A stretch of 64,000 nt of DNA from Blastobasis lacticolella (Eukaryota; Arthropoda; Insecta; Lepidoptera; Blastobasidae). This document shows positions 10,126 through 20,575 of the stretch, piece by piece; the stretch's first letter is position 1; the number at the start of each line of letters is the position of its first letter. The DNA lies in NCBI GenBank assembly GCA_905147135.1, contig LR990067.1, positions 1,178,001 through 1,242,000 on the forward strand, written 5' to 3'. The notes under the pieces were generated by a model, which worked only from the letters and a program-made list of their open reading frames with translations, was not told the origin of the DNA and did no database searches. A program made the translations under genes and the position numbers.

Positions 10126-10745
10126 AAGTATCTGCTAAATTATATAATGGTGGTATTATGCACATAAGCCCAAGTAGGTTATTTTATTTCTAACCAAACT
10201 AAGGAGTAATATTTACTGTCATATGTACAGCTGTATGTATTATATGCATAGATATGTACCTACTTACATAACAGTTTAGTAATTTACCAGTAAAAAGGTA
10301 CACGGTAACGTATCATTTAGAATGGAGAAGTAGGATTTTCCAATTATTTTACTGAGTAGTGTGTATTACAAATTATTTTAATGTTGCGGGCGGACCAGGG
10401 TTTGGGGTATTTATCGAATTGTCTGAAGTTGTCTTGCAAGGAAAAATTGCGGACGCGAACTCGGCAAAATTAATGAAACTTGATGAATGTATAGAGTAGA
10501 CTATTCTGCATACAACCATGTTATTTTATGCCAAATTCCAATCTGCATAGGTCGAAAAAATTATATGTATTAAAAATTGTTGTGTAGGTTTATAACATTA
10601 TAGTAATCACCCACAAAAATCTAGTCTTTCTATTTGTAACCCTCGACACAAAAGGAGAGTGTTATCAGTTTGACGTGTGTATCTGTACCGAACGGATAAA
10701 AAATAACCTGCTGCTATCAGAAAAAAGGACAGCCAAGCAAGCGTT
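10126..10745. other. Unassigned stretch with a repeat H fragment
   Basis: AT-rich. About 10636-10700 carries the GAGTGTTATCAGTTTGACGT piece of repeat H. Nothing else is supported. Confidence 0.4.
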
Positions 10746-10746
10746 G

Positions 10747-10835
10747 TCACATCGCCGAGTTTAATGCGAGAGCCAACAGCTTACATTGCGAGGATGCCGA
10801 AGACCGCACGAAGTGGTGAAGAAAGCCTGCACAGG
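10747..10835 (+). pseudogene. RTE-like LINE C-terminal remnant
   Basis: CGCCGAGTTTAATGCGAGAG, CCAACAGCTTAC and GAGGATGCCGAAGACCGC correspond to the ESNARANGL...EDAEDRAKW coding tail preserved at 12086-12208. The 3' GAT tail is missing and the reading frame is broken. Confidence 0.5.
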
Positions 10836-11254
10836 TTTCCTCACGATGTTTTCCCTCAATCTGTGTAGTAATTACGCCAAACCACCGTCTCTCCGCTCCA
10901 CCCGCGACACGGCCAACCAACATGTGAGTTATACGCCGTATACGCAATAAATCGTTTGAAATAGGCAATTATCAACAGAATTATCATCGAATGGTGCGGC
11001 CTCGGCACGTATCGAGACGCACTGACATTTTAACTGTTCCCATATATATATGTAATTATATATACGATATATATAATAGCTGCTTGGGTATATAATGGGT
11101 GTCTAAGTGGTGTGTTTGTATAATTTTGCGATTCGTGTGCGTTGCTGTTTGGGAGATAGGTCCGAGAGTTGTTACGACCTTTTGGTAGCAAAAATATCAG
11201 ATTGGAGCCTGTATCCTTGGGCCGTGGGGACCGGGCCCACATTTCTTGTAGAAA

Positions 11255-11535
11255 TGGAACTAGTAGACTCGGCGCGACTTCGTTCGCGTAGACCTACTTT
11301 ACACTTAAATACCCTTTTTTCGCTTATAAACGAGGAAGGTTTATATCTTCTCTATCTAGGATCTTGAATCACTTTCTGTTGTTGAAAACCACTTTTTTCA
11401 TTCCTGTGTCGTGACGTCCATGTATAATAAATGTTTATATTACTATTTCTTTCATTAAAATCCGTTGCGTGGTTTAAAAGATGAAACGTACAAAGGTACA
11501 GACGACGGAAAGCGACTTTGTTTTATACTATGTAT
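11255..11535 (+). repeat. Repeat F, copy 3
   Basis: GACTCGGCGCGACTTCGTTC, CCTACTTTACACTTAAATAC, CTTATAAACGAGGAAGG, TGAATCACTTTCTGTTGTTG, CCGTTGCGTGGTTTAAAAG and GGAAAGCGACTTTGTTTTAT follow the family order. The pyrimidine core is short here. Confidence 0.65.
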
Positions 11536-11564
11536 AGATTATCTAATCTTCTAAATTACGAATG

Positions 11565-11770
11565 ACCAGAAGGCTGGCCTCTTCTTGGGTCAGCGTATTA
11601 GACTCGCTATCCAGCGGGGCAAAGCGGCCAGCCTTCTGGGCACCTTTCCAAAATCGGTGGACCTGGGTCTAATTTTAAATTGCGGTAGGTTAGTTATTTT
11701 TTGTTAGGCAAAGTGGTATTTTTAAAATTTGTTGTATTGTATTACTGGTGTTGTTCAATAAACTATGATT
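11565..11770 (+). repeat. LINE 3'-end fragment (CCAGCCTTCTGG type)
   Basis: TATTAGACTCGCTATCCAGC, GGCCAGCCTTCTGGGCAC, a stop and an AT-rich 3' region with 'TTAGTTATTTTTTGTTAGG' recur at 51537-51680. The short frame SLSSGAKRPAFWAPF resembles the extreme C-terminus of a non-LTR element. Clade not determined. Confidence 0.45.
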
Positions 11771-12080
11771 GAGAGATGCAAGACGAAGGTTTTGTTATGA
11801 ATTTTACGTGTAAAAGTGTTTTGTGATTCTACTTTTGACCGATTGCACTGAACTTTAGGCGGATTATCTTTGGTTAGGCCGTTCAGTTGCCGGGCCTAAA
11901 AAAGGGACGTAAAGAGCGATCAAGGTACGACAATTTATTTTGTTCTCACATAGATACACCAAGCCTGACAATCCACCGCCATTTTGTTTGATTTAGTACC
12001 GCGCTGTCATACATAACTTTTGGTCCATAGTAAATGCTTTTAATTGAGATTTATACACATATACATAAAGCTCACGCCTC

Positions 12081-12224
12081 GATGGATTGACATCGCTGAG
12101 TCGAATGCGAGAGCCAACGGCTTACGACGAGAGGATGCCGAAGACCGGGCGAAGTGGAGAAGATTGAGTAGGAAAGCGGACCCTGGCAGAGGCCGGGATG
12201 AGCGCTAGGACGATGATGATGATG
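12081..12224 (+). mobile_element. 5'-truncated RTE-like LINE end with 18-bp TSD
   Basis: An open frame at 12086-12208 reads IDIAESNARANGLRREDAED, RAKWRRLSRKADPGRGRDER, then stops and runs into a GATGATGATGATG tail. It is flanked by an exact 18-bp duplication, ACATAAAGCTCACGCCTC, at 12063-12080 and 12225-12242. The tail peptide and GAT repeat are characteristic of RTE-type LINEs in my experience. The exact duplication and intact frame indicate a recent insertion. Confidence 0.85.
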
Positions 12225-12424
12225 ACATAAAGCTCACGCCTCTGTCCCACAGGTGGGGTAGAGAGAGACTATGGCCCAATTACTCTGTCTTTACACAACT
12301 CCCTTGCCTCGCATATATCCACAACTCTTTTCATACATCTCCCTTTCTTGCCACTTCGGACCCCAGCTTTTTAAGAACATTACGGATCTGATCAGTGATT
12401 TATTTTCTGTTAAGCCTGTTAGGT

Positions 12425-12685
12425 TATAATCATCACAGCCCGTAACAGTCCACTGCAGGGCTTAGGGCCTCTCCCACGAAAGGGGAGGTTATTGCCATAA
12501 TCTCCACGCTTGGCAGGCGGGTTGGAGATCGCAGTGTTTAAATATAACAATGGAAAATGCTGCTGCCCATTTTGCAGACTATGGAGACTCTTGATGTTTT
12601 GCCTCGAAAACATTAGTCGCCTTGTACGACACCCATGAGCGTAAGGGGATGGTGCTGTTCTACTCTGCCGGACACCACACGGCAA
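12425..12685 (-). repeat. Repeat C, copy 3
   Basis: Near-complete unit in the same order as copy 1, with the CATCACAGCCCGTAACAGTC end at the left and CCGGACACCACACGGC at the right. One minus-strand frame (PPAKRGDYGNNLPFRGRGP) is open, as in several other copies. Confidence 0.75.
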
Positions 12686-12689
12686 TAGG

Positions 12690-12995
12690 TTATAATGTAG
12701 TAACTGAAAACAAATAGTCAATCCAATTTGATGCCATTATCACTTATCCCACCACGTTAGTAGGCTCGGAACCGTAACCCAGACATTGTAATAGACAGTC
12801 CCCTGTGTTTGTCCAGGCAAACATGTTTGCGTTGCGTGGCGCCGTGTTTGACCCGGACAAACAACGCTCGGGTCTTTTACGGACTCGATTCAGTCTGTTA
12901 GTACGGTGAAAGGGTTAAGTTAGGCATGGCGGGGTGTGTGAGAGGTTTTCAATTTGACAGTTAAAGGAAAGAAACTGGTTTTATCTCCTAATAAA
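12690..12995. other. Unassigned stretch
   Basis: No repeat or exon recognised. Confidence 0.35.
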
Positions 12996-12998
12996 TAG

Positions 12999-13550
12999 AG
13001 CGTCGGTGGCCGAGTCGTTAAAGTATCCGTTTCGTAAACAAGAGGTAGAGCTCGTCTAATCCAAAATGCCGCGCCCCACTATCGCATTAACGCACACAAG
13101 CAAGTTTAAAATATGGACGCAATACATATACAAATGCCGTTGTAATTGGTCATTCAGTTGCCGGTGAGACGCCAACGTAGGAGCTCGCGTCGTTCGATTG
13201 GAGCAGTCGACGCTCCCACACAGATGAAGTGTCGTTATCAATATTTGCACTCACACATCGAAATCAACTAACTAAGTAGTGGGGCGCGTCATTTTAGACT
13301 AGACGAGCTCTACCGGGTTCGAATCCTACTGCGGCCATGTACCAATTACTCTTCCTGAGTTATTACATTAGTTGAATGCTAGTCGATGCTCTTACGGGGA
13401 GGGAAAACATTGTGATGAAACCTGCGATGAATTTAGGCCACTGAATGTGTAACCATTATCCAATCTGGTCCGGTTCCCCTGGTAGCAGGGTCGCGGAGGT
13501 CAGATGGCAGAGGTTCCACTGTAATTGCCTTACCATTTGCCTACCGTACG
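12999..13550 (+). mobile_element. SINE-B copy 5, interrupted by a MITE
   Basis: The head begins GCGTCGGTGGCCGAGTCGTT, is broken within GGTACC by MITE-1 copy 2 (13048-13310), and resumes TACCGGGTTCGAATCCTACT at 13311. The body then runs to about 13550. The SINE lies on the plus strand, whereas copy 1 at 2641 is on the minus strand, yet both carry the MITE at the same SINE position. Confidence 0.85.
13048..13310 (+). mobile_element. MITE-1, copy 2
   Basis: Begins GAGCTCGTCTAATCCAAAAT and ends TTTTAGACTAGACGAGCTC, with TA at 13046-13047 and 13311-13312. It contains the internal block CCGTTGTAATTGGTCATTCA and GTTGCCGGTGAGACG that copy 1 lacks, making it the longest of the four copies (263 bp). 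Confidence 0.85.
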
Positions 13551-13839
13551 GTTAGACGTAAACCACAAGCAGCGGACGTGTAAAAATACACTGCACTATA
13601 GTATCTAGTTGTGGGCCAAATTTAGGCCGCCTATAAATTAAAAAAAAAAAAAAAAACTTTATTTTCTCATCACAACTGCTAATTAATATAAACAACCAAC
13701 TCTAATAATATACATAAAATGTGAGTCTATAATTGTATGTCATAGATAAGTTATCAAGAAGACAAGACACAACAACAGGCGGCCTTGTCCCTTTTTGCAG
13801 TTTGGACCCTATCTATTTTCTAGTCTAGGACCCCCATAC

Positions 13840-14580
13840 ATAAGCTCCCTGCATTGACAAGTACATGTACGGACAAAAGTGCAACGCGGCCCGTCCGTCG
13901 GTACAGGCGCGCGCACAATCGTGTTCCCCCATACCATACAATACAGCGGACTGTACGCCGACTACTGGCCGTATTCATAGTGCGATGTTTGGGACCGATT
14001 ACTTTTGTTTGGCACCAGTTTTTGGATTGGGCTTGTGTGTGATAAAGTATGTAGTTTTTTTCTGGCTAGCATTTCTGGATTTGATGTATGAAGAACGTAT
14101 AAAACGTGAATTATGTCTTTTATCCCATTATGGCGCCTAGACGTACTTCAAAAAGAGCGCATTTTCGCCGCATTTATTTGACTTTCATGTTTCTTCTGCC
14201 GTACAATACATTTTTGAGAAACACGGAACTATACTTCCATACTTTTACACGGCAAACAGCGGCCTTATGTCAAAACGACTCCAACAATTAATTCGTGAAA
14301 TACTTTCACTTACTTCATTCTCTTCTATCTATGTTGCTGATAAACTTAGAATACTATTTAAACCCCCTCGACTATACATTCCGCCCCACAGGCGCCCCTA
14401 ATAATCGCCCCGGTTCACAGTTGACAATATTTGTAACATTAGCGGCGAATCCGATCCGCTGCCGTCTCGCTCGCACATTCCCCTCGAGTGGCATGTTGGA
14501 GTGAGACAGAAACGGAAATGTAATAAACGAAATGAGCGTGAAGTTACGCCGTAATAGTGGTATTTTGGTACATTGTTATT
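13840..14580. other. Unassigned stretch with short open frames
   Basis: Several overlapping open frames of 60-90 codons occur on the plus strand (for example 13865-14140). None shows a recognised domain, a signal peptide with plausible continuation, or splice sites of clear quality. An A-run at 13640-13658 precedes the stretch. Confidence 0.35.
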
Positions 14581-14629
14581 GGATTTAGTTTGATTTGGAG
14601 TCTTGTTGCTTTATAAAGCGGTATTCGTG

Positions 14630-14765
14630 TAGGGGCAGCATACTTGCGAGACCGATAACCAAGGTTAAGCAACGTTCGCTGAGTGTGGGAAGTGGATGGG
14701 TGACCGTTTCGTATTTTAAGGCTTTGCGATATGTCGGCACCGCGACGAGCTCGCCACTCGTTGGA
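14630..14765 (+). mobile_element. 5S rRNA-derived SINE (SINE3 type), copy 1
   Basis: GAGACCGATAACCAAGGTTA, AGCAACGTTCGCTGAGTGTG and AGTGGATGGGTGACCGTTTC track the central part of insect 5S rRNA, including the internal A-box and C-box regions. The flanks are not 5S. The tail GACGAGCTCGCCACTCGTTG recurs at about 38067-38085. A 5S-type pol III promoter fused to a foreign body defines the SINE3 class. Confidence 0.7.
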
Positions 14766-14849
14766 TTTTTTTTTATCAATTGGCCTACATTTGACCTCAA
14801 CTCACCTGATGGAAAGCGACGATGAGGTCGAAGATGTAGCATGCATGCC

Positions 14850-15105
14850 TCATCATCACAGCCCGTAACAGTCCACTGCAGGACTTTGGGCCTCTCCCAC
14901 GAAAGGGGAGGCTACTGCCATAATCTCCACGCTTGGCAGGCGGGTTGGAGATCGCAGTGTTTAAATATAACAATAGAAAATGCTGCTGCCCATTTTCCAG
15001 ACTACGGAGACTCTTGATCTTTTGCCTCAAAAATATTAGTCGCCTTGTACGACACCCATGAGTATAAGGGGTTGGTGCTATTCTGCTCTGCCGGACACCA
15101 CACGG
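14850..15105 (-). repeat. Repeat C, copy 4
   Basis: Near-complete copy from CATCATCACAGCCCGTAACA at the left to CCGGACACCACACGGCC at the right. Confidence 0.75.
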
Positions 15106-15124
15106 CCATCTCTCTCTCAGGCAG

Positions 15125-15270
15125 AGAGTTCCAGTCCTTTGCAGTGCGCATGAGGGTGTCTCCTAATACAGTTGACGAAGCGAGATTGACCTAAGTCTTC
15201 CGCTGGAGACCCTGGGACGGTTGAACAGTCTCGAGAGCTGATTGGCACCCGTGATTTGGAGTCTTATTGC
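15125..15270 (+). repeat. Repeat I, copy 1
   Basis: GTTGACGAAGCGAGATTGAC, GTCTTCCGCTGGAGACCCTG and GGTTGAACAGTCTCGAGAGC recur near 38095-38165 and as a diverged piece at 43690-43770 (GAGGTCAAGACCCTG, GTTGAACAGTC). Family of unknown class. Confidence 0.45.
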
Positions 15271-15394
15271 TTTGTAGTAACTGCGAAGGCATTGTTTGAC
15301 AGGATAGGAAGTCGAGGTGTAGAGGGGTTGTTTCATGTAATAATGTTATGGACTAGTCAGGAAAGCCGACTATACGGCCACATTGCATTTAAGA

Positions 15395-15740
15395 GAGGTA
15401 GGGCATAGCGGGGTATCTCGTTCGAATTGGAGCCGCCCGACTGGGGAAGTACCTCCACCTTACAGAATACCGCAGCTAAATAATACTCTTTTAAATAGTA
15501 TTGTGTTTCTGCCGGTGAGTAAGGTCTCCAGTGCTCCATGGGGTGGGGATTTGGGGAACCGTGGCTTTGTCAGTGGAGTGGCATTTGCTTTTTGCTGCCA
15601 GAGCAACGTGTTATAGAGGTGGGCAACGCATTAGCGATACTCTTGGTGTTGCTAATGTCTATAGGCAGTGGTGACCACTTTCCATCAGGTGGGGCCCGCT
15701 TGCTTGTTTGCCTACCGTATGACATTAAAAAAAAAAAAAT
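15395..15740 (+). mobile_element. Repeat D, copy 2 (longest, with A-tail)
   Basis: Starts GAGAGGTAGGGCATAGCGGG and ends with a 13-nt A-run after TACCGTATGACATT. A frame from 15401 reads GHSGVSRSNWSRPTGEVPPP, then PQLNNTLLNSIVFLPVSKVS and continues; the equivalent frame is open in copies at 8217 and 28978. The A-tail and consistent 3' end indicate LINE-mediated retroposition. Function of the frame unknown. Confidence 0.8.
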
Positions 15741-15834
15741 AGTCGGCCTATGGCCGCCCTATCTGGTATTTTGTTTTGTATTTTTTATTGTGAAAATTAA
15801 GATTAACTAATATTGATTGTTTATACTCTTAATT

Positions 15835-15985
15835 GCCTTCACCGCTCATCAAATGTCTTCTCGGCTTATCAAAGGTTAGCTGGAAGAAATCCCGTTGTGG
15901 GATAAGCTCGCCTTTGCATTGTAAACTGTATTTTTATTTCCTGTTATGTTATAAATTGGTGCAATAAAGAGATTACATACATACA
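15835..15985 (+). repeat. LINE 3'-UTR-like fragment
   Basis: GTTAGCTGGAAGAAATCCCG, GGGATAAGCTCGCC, ATTGTAAACTG and GTGCAATAAAGAGATTACAT resemble the 3' end of a common lepidopteran LINE (a 'GGAAGA...AGCGATAAG...CAATAAAG' pattern), recalled from general knowledge. Confidence 0.5.
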
Positions 15986-15999
15986 TTGATCATATTGGA

Positions 16000-16665
16000 A
16001 GTTTTAGATACTATGTACCTATGAATTCCAATATGTTTATTTTAAGAATATTTATATTGAATAAAAATTATTGATTGATAGTGGATCGGTGCTATTTATT
16101 CTCCCGAACACCACCATAGCTCGGCATAGCTCACACACATTTGCACAATGGACAAGCTTTAACAAGTACCTACTCGAAAATAATACCTCATGACAAATTA
16201 TTATTTCCAACCGGCGGCGCGGGCGATAATCTCCGCCGCGAAATAATAAAATAAAATAATAATAGGGCACACACTCGATTTAACACTATTAAACCGTATT
16301 ACTTCTCCCCCTACTAAAAAGTCGGCCATCATGTCCGATGACAGCTCTCGAAGTGGCGCGCGGCCGGCACGTGCTTGCGCGCCAAAAGTTTTTTTTTTTC
16401 TTCTATTTTTTACAAACTCCGGCGCCAATGCTGCTCCGGTCATTATGCCGATGCGCTGCCGGGTTTGATTTGTAGTAGCATTTTTGGTAACTTGCAGGCT
16501 TTGATTGAAATGAGTGCATTTAGGAGCCTAATTCTCGAGCTGTGACGTCTCGGATCCACATTTTTATAGCCAAATATCTCCATTAATATTGACATCGACA
16601 TGTCCATTGCAGCTAAAAATTATTTTCTCAACTACCTTCGACGAGTTCTTTAAGAAAGGGGTTAA
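16000..16665. other. Unassigned stretch with GC-rich patch
   Basis: Mostly AT-rich. 16335-16390 is GC-rich (GTGGCGCGCGGCCGGCACGT) without an identifiable exon. No element boundary found. Confidence 0.35.
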
Positions 16666-16671
16666 AAGGTT

Positions 16672-16795
16672 GTTACGGGGTCGGCAACGCGTGGGTGATG
16701 CCCCAGGTATTGCAAACGTCCGTAGGCTGCGGTGACTGCGCACCATCAGGCAGGTCGCAAACTTGTTTGCCACCTTAGCGGTATAAAAAAAAATT
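16672..16795 (+). mobile_element. Repeat D-like subfamily 2 tail, copy 1
   Basis: GGCAACGCGTGGGTGATGCC, CGTAGGCTGCGGTGACTGCG, CACCATCAGG and GTTTGCCACCTTAG, then an A-run. It is related to the repeat D tail but with a distinct TTTGCCACCTTAGTGGTAT-like end, shared with the minus-strand copy at 52262-52370. Confidence 0.55.
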
Positions 16796-16892
16796 CAGTG
16801 ACGTTTCGATACAGCTTTTTCGCTAAAGAAAATGTCGAATTTGAGATGACACAGTAAAAGAATCGCCCCCTGGTCTTCGAGGCCGTTATAAT

Positions 16893-17008
16893 CCGCGTCA
16901 TGAAAGAAGAGACTTGTCAAATGGCAGTGGAGGGGATTTCGCGCAGGTAATCGCCTACTGCGCAAGTCGAACCACGTGACCCGCCAAGTCTCTTCTTACA
17001 TGACACTA
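16893..17008. mobile_element. Short MITE-4 (GTCATGAAAGAAGAG ends), copy 1
   Basis: GTCATGAAAGAAGAGACTTG at 16897 is mirrored by CAAGTCTCTTCTTACATGAC at 16983-17002. TTATAAT occurs on both flanks (16886-16892 and 17009-17015), a candidate target duplication. A second copy at 44084-44206 is about 90 percent identical by eye. No coding capacity. Confidence 0.7.
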
Positions 17009-17101
17009 GTTATAATAGGATGTTGCTTGTTTGGAGCCCGGCCGCGTAACTCAAATTCTATCGCTTATGATTTGCCATGGAAGGCGCCGCGTATGGAGCG
17101 G

Positions 17102-17635
17102 GCGCGATAATAAATAAATATGCTTGAACTAATTCACACAGCGTCAAAGTAAGCAAAGCATGTGTTATGGGTGTTAGATATCTGATACTACTTATTCTTG
17201 CTGTAGTTTTAGGTGGTTTTTCTTAATTATACTAGACATACCTATATAATATATCGAACGCGTTCCGGCTCTGCCTGGCATTGTCGAGCACGGTTCGGTC
17301 GTGGTTGGCGTGGGATGGGTTTATCTACAGCCATAGCGGCCATATACGGGCGGTCAGCGTGTCACTGTGTGTTTCCTTCCTACTTTCCTACCCCCCTCCT
17401 TTTTGACGATTGAAAGAGATATTTAATGACCTAATCAAAAAAGAATTTTTGAATTTTGATAAACTACTTATTGTATACTTCTTTTAATACATTCTTATAC
17501 ATAATATATACAACTATACCCAGACCCGTAACAGAAATTTATATTCATCATTTCAATTTCTGCCCGGCCGGGAATCGTAACCGAGACTTCTGCGTGGCAG
17601 ACTCGGCATGTTAACCAACTGAACCACTCAGGTCG
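17102..17635 (-). mobile_element. SINE-Gly copy 2, split by other repeats
   Basis: The distal body (AATTCACACAGCGTCAAAGT, GCAAAGCATGTGTTATGGGT) lies at 17102-17195. The body and tRNA-Gly head (CAATTTCTGCCCGGCCGGGA, GCGTGGCAGACTCGGCATGT) lie at 17455-17635. The 260 bp between contains repeat G at about 17345-17435. The B-box has an insertion (GGGAATCGTAACCG), so this copy is probably inactive. Confidence 0.7.
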
Positions 17636-17945
17636 CCATGATCGTCGATGATGTCTTAAAGCTATCGCAAATGCTGTAGTAAGAAGTTAGGCAGGGTAGA
17701 GTTAGAGTTAGTTGACACTCTGGTACAAGCCATGGCCTGGTTTGCTACATTTTCGACCGCATTGACCCTTACCACCACTAACATTACTCTCGACTGCCTA
17801 ATCATAGTCTGTTCTACGCTAGACTCGTGGTTGCCACAAGACGAGATCACGTAATTTAGACCATCAAGGCATCAAGGACACTCAGCATGATTAACTGTTA
17901 GATCTCAAGATAACACGAATGTAGTCTTTGTGCAGCGCAACCCCT
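17636..17945. other. Unassigned stretch
   Basis: No feature supported. Confidence 0.35.
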
Positions 17946-17949
17946 ACCT

Positions 17950-18165
17950 CACAGACCGTTACAGTCTTAGGGCTTCTCCCTCCAAATGGGAGGCTATTGC
18001 CATAATCTCCACGCTTGGCATGCGGGTTGGAGATCGCAGTGTTATAAATACAACAATGGAAAACTCTAGATATTCTCCTCGAAAACATTAGTCGCCTCCT
18101 ACGATACCCGCTAGTGTGAAAGGGTTGCTGCTTTGCTACTCTGTCGGATACCACACGGCCAAGCA
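17950..18165 (-). repeat. Repeat C, copy 5
   Basis: A diverged, shortened copy: the CTCCAACCCGC...GCGTGGAGATTATGG core and the CGCCTCCTACGATACCC segment are present; the GCTGCTGCCC segment is deleted. Confidence 0.65.
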
Positions 18166-18169
18166 ACGC

Positions 18170-19485
18170 AACCCCTATTCAACAAAAAATAATGTATACT
18201 GTAATATCTTTGTTATTTTTAAAGACAAAATTGTCATCCCCGGTCGAGACCTTCACTGAAAAGTGGTAGAAACCTCCTGATAAAATGATAATTATAAAAC
18301 TTTGATTAACCGTTAAAAGTCGTTTCATTTAAAATAACTAAATATCGCGTTATTATCATAATTTTACAAGCTTTTAAATAAAAGCTTGACACTGGTATGT
18401 CCTGGAATCTTGCAAGCCTAATTTGACCCACTTTCCGGCGTTCAGTTGAGCTAAAATTTTGTAAACTTATGTAATTTGGATGACTATGCGTTAACATGGT
18501 ATCATGGAGCTCGTCTGATGGTGGTATCGGAAGGTGGCCCACCGTGTCTGGGCTCTTTGGAATGGTCTAGATGAGTACTATACCGCGCGTATATACATAT
18601 AGTTTTCTTTTGAGAACTTATTAAGAGTTGGACAGATTAGTGTATTCCACGAATGAAAACCTGCAGCACCAATCACTCTTCTTTTGATCATAGATATTTT
18701 CATTTTTCACCCTCGCTTGCCGGCTCAGTAAAATTTTAATCCGCTACGGATGCGGAATAGAAAAACACTGCGCCCCCATCACTAGTCATGATCGTGACCC
18801 GTATTTCAAGTGCAGAACTGCAATTAGTCTCCCGTCCTGCCCTTAAATCCACCGTGAAACGATGACGTTGATTTATTAGTTTTTATTCACTCTCCTTTTC
18901 ATGGCAACCCTCTGGCTTAACAGGGGTGGCTGTAAAGGGTGGCCAGATTCCCCGATAACCGGGATTCGAGGGTAATTGAGACTTAATTCGGTTTTTAGAA
19001 CTACCCTCATTTTCGAAAACTATTTTTTTTTTTATCTCCGTTTTATCTGTCGGGTGATTGTTTTGCGGCATAGCAGCCGTGTTTGTTTGAGGATTTACGT
19101 TGATTGAAAGATGTATTGATTTGATTTGACAGCTGGCACTGGACAAACGTTTTGATTCGGGTTTCTTCAGCCATGAAACGACGGCGACGCATTCGCGACC
19201 CTCCAGTTGTTGTGTCAATGGCCGACGATGATCATTTACCGTCAGGTTCCTGTTGCTCGTTGTCAGGGCAACAGGCTCTGACAGGTTGCTCGTTTACCTC
19301 TCTCTATCATAAGAAATAAAAATCAATTATAAAAGCACTTTCATAACTTGGTTGGTGAACACAACAGACTCTATCTAAAAAGTAAAGCGACTTGGTAATT
19401 TATAAGATTGATCTAAATCAAGCGAAACTAATTGAATAATGAATACGTCCGACCTGTATGTACAACAAGATAGTATGTAAAAGAT
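18170..19485. other. Unassigned stretch
   Basis: No recognised element. A minus-strand open frame of 111 codons at 18883-19218 has no recognisable domain or splice context. TTTTAATCCGCTACGGATGC at 18736-18755 recurs in part at 19858 and 19914. Confidence 0.35.
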
Positions 19486-19494
19486 GGACGCTTT

Positions 19495-19645
19495 AATATT
19501 TAAAAATAACGGAATAAGCAAGTCCAAACGCTCCCGGCGACACCAATGGACAACGCCGCCACCCCGAGACGCCGTCAGCGAATAATTTGGATTTCTCGGT
19601 ACATTGCGCGCGGAGCGCCGTCTCGCTGGACTGGGGTCTGCGATC
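19495..19645 (+). repeat. Repeat J, copy 1
   Basis: AACGCTCCCGGCGACACCAA, TGGACAACGCCGCC, CCGAGACGCCGTCAGCGAAT and CTCGGTACATTGCGCGCGGA match 20000-20240, where the family is split by a repeat D fragment. Related sequence is at 20945-21080. Class unknown. Confidence 0.5.
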
Positions 19646-19859
19646 ATGATAACTGAAAACTGAATAAGGGTTTTCGCTCATAAATTCTATAGTGTATATT
19701 CTAGCGAAAAGTTGGTTCATCAAAAATTAAAGAGCATGAAATTTTACGTCGAATGAGTGCTTATAATGCGGTCAAGCGATGTGGTAAAAAACCGGTGTAG
19801 TAATGTTCAGCACTCCTCTCTACTTCAATCTTTTTTCACCCTCGCTAGCTCAATTAAAT

Positions 19860-19960
19860 TTTAATCCGCTACGAAGAAAAAACACTGCTAGACATTTAGC
19901 TAATAGGATATTACGGATGCGGACTAGAAAAACACTGCTAGACATCTTGCTAATATGACA
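19860..19960 (+). repeat. Two-copy tandem repeat, about 50 bp
   Basis: GAAAAAACACTGCTAGACAT, then CTAATAGGATATTACGGATG, is followed at about 19928 by AGAAAAACACTGCTAGACAT and CTTGCTAATATGACATAT. A local tandem duplication. Confidence 0.6.
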
Positions 19961-19999
19961 TATTGCATTTAAACGATTTGAGCGCCATTTCACCGCGTG

Positions 20000-20245
20000 G
20001 CCAAGGAAATAAACAAGCCGCAACGCTCCCGTCGACACGTGTTGTTGTTGCTGATGTCCATAGCGGCGGTGACCACTTTCCATCAGGTAGGCCGCTTGCC
20101 TGTTTGTCCGCCGTATACCATAAAAAACAACCAATGGACAACCCCTACGCCCCGAGACGCCGTCAGCGAATAATTTGGATTACTCGGTACAATGCGCGCG
20201 GAGGGGTGGCCGTCTCGCTGCACTGGTGGGGTGATACGGATATAC
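20000..20245 (+). repeat. Repeat J copy 2 with repeat D insertion
   Basis: J sequence ends at CGCTCCCGTCGACAC (about 20037) and resumes at ACCAATGGACAACCCC (about 20132). Between lies a plus-strand D tail (TTGTTGCTGATGTCCATAGC, TGCCTGTTTGTCCGCCGTAT, CATAAAAAAC). Insertion into a pre-existing J copy is clear from comparison with 19495-19645. Confidence 0.6.
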
Positions 20246-20284
20246 GGATCCGCCGTTTGAGGAGATCAACGGAAAATATTGTTT

Positions 20285-20465
20285 TTTTTTAATGTAATAT
20301 GCCAGACAAACAAGCAAGTTGGTCTGCTGCTGTCTGCTCGTTTGGCACTGCGTAGCATAATAATAATTTGCCTGCGGTTTTGGAGATGGGCAACGCATTG
20401 GCGATACCCCTAGTGTTGCTAATAAATGTGTTGCTGATTGAAAGTGACCACTGCCTCCAGTAAAC
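20285..20465. repeat. Mosaic of repeat D and E fragments
   Basis: AATATGCCAGACAAACAAGC, GTCTGCTCGTTTGGCACTGC, GTAGCATAATAATAA, GGGCAACGCATTGGCGATAC and GTGTTGCTAAT are pieces of D (both strands) and E. Order is scrambled, so boundaries are approximate. Confidence 0.4.
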
Positions 20466-20575
20466 ACCCGGGGAATCGCGAATGCATTTCCGGCCGTTTG
20501 CGATAGGCGCTGACTCGTTTCTTGAAGGTTTCAATGTCGCTGCGGTCTGGAAACACTACTGCAGCAAGGTCCTAT
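20465..20575 (-). pseudogene. Non-LTR RT C-terminal fragment
   Basis: The minus strand encodes LAAVVFPDRSDIETFKKRVS, then AYRKRPEMHSRFPG, without a stop. This matches the LP-x-x-VFPD...FKKRV pattern of LINE reverse transcriptase C-termini. It differs from the 'NLDAFKARV' tail elsewhere in the window, so it represents another LINE family. Confidence 0.6.

Noticed and set aside
13854..14140. Overlapping plus-strand frames of 62-91 codons
   Set aside because: No domain, no coding bias visible, and no splice context; left as unassigned.
18883..19218. Minus-strand frame of 111 codons
   Set aside because: Low-complexity Lys/Asn/Pro-rich translation without recognisable motif; probably chance.
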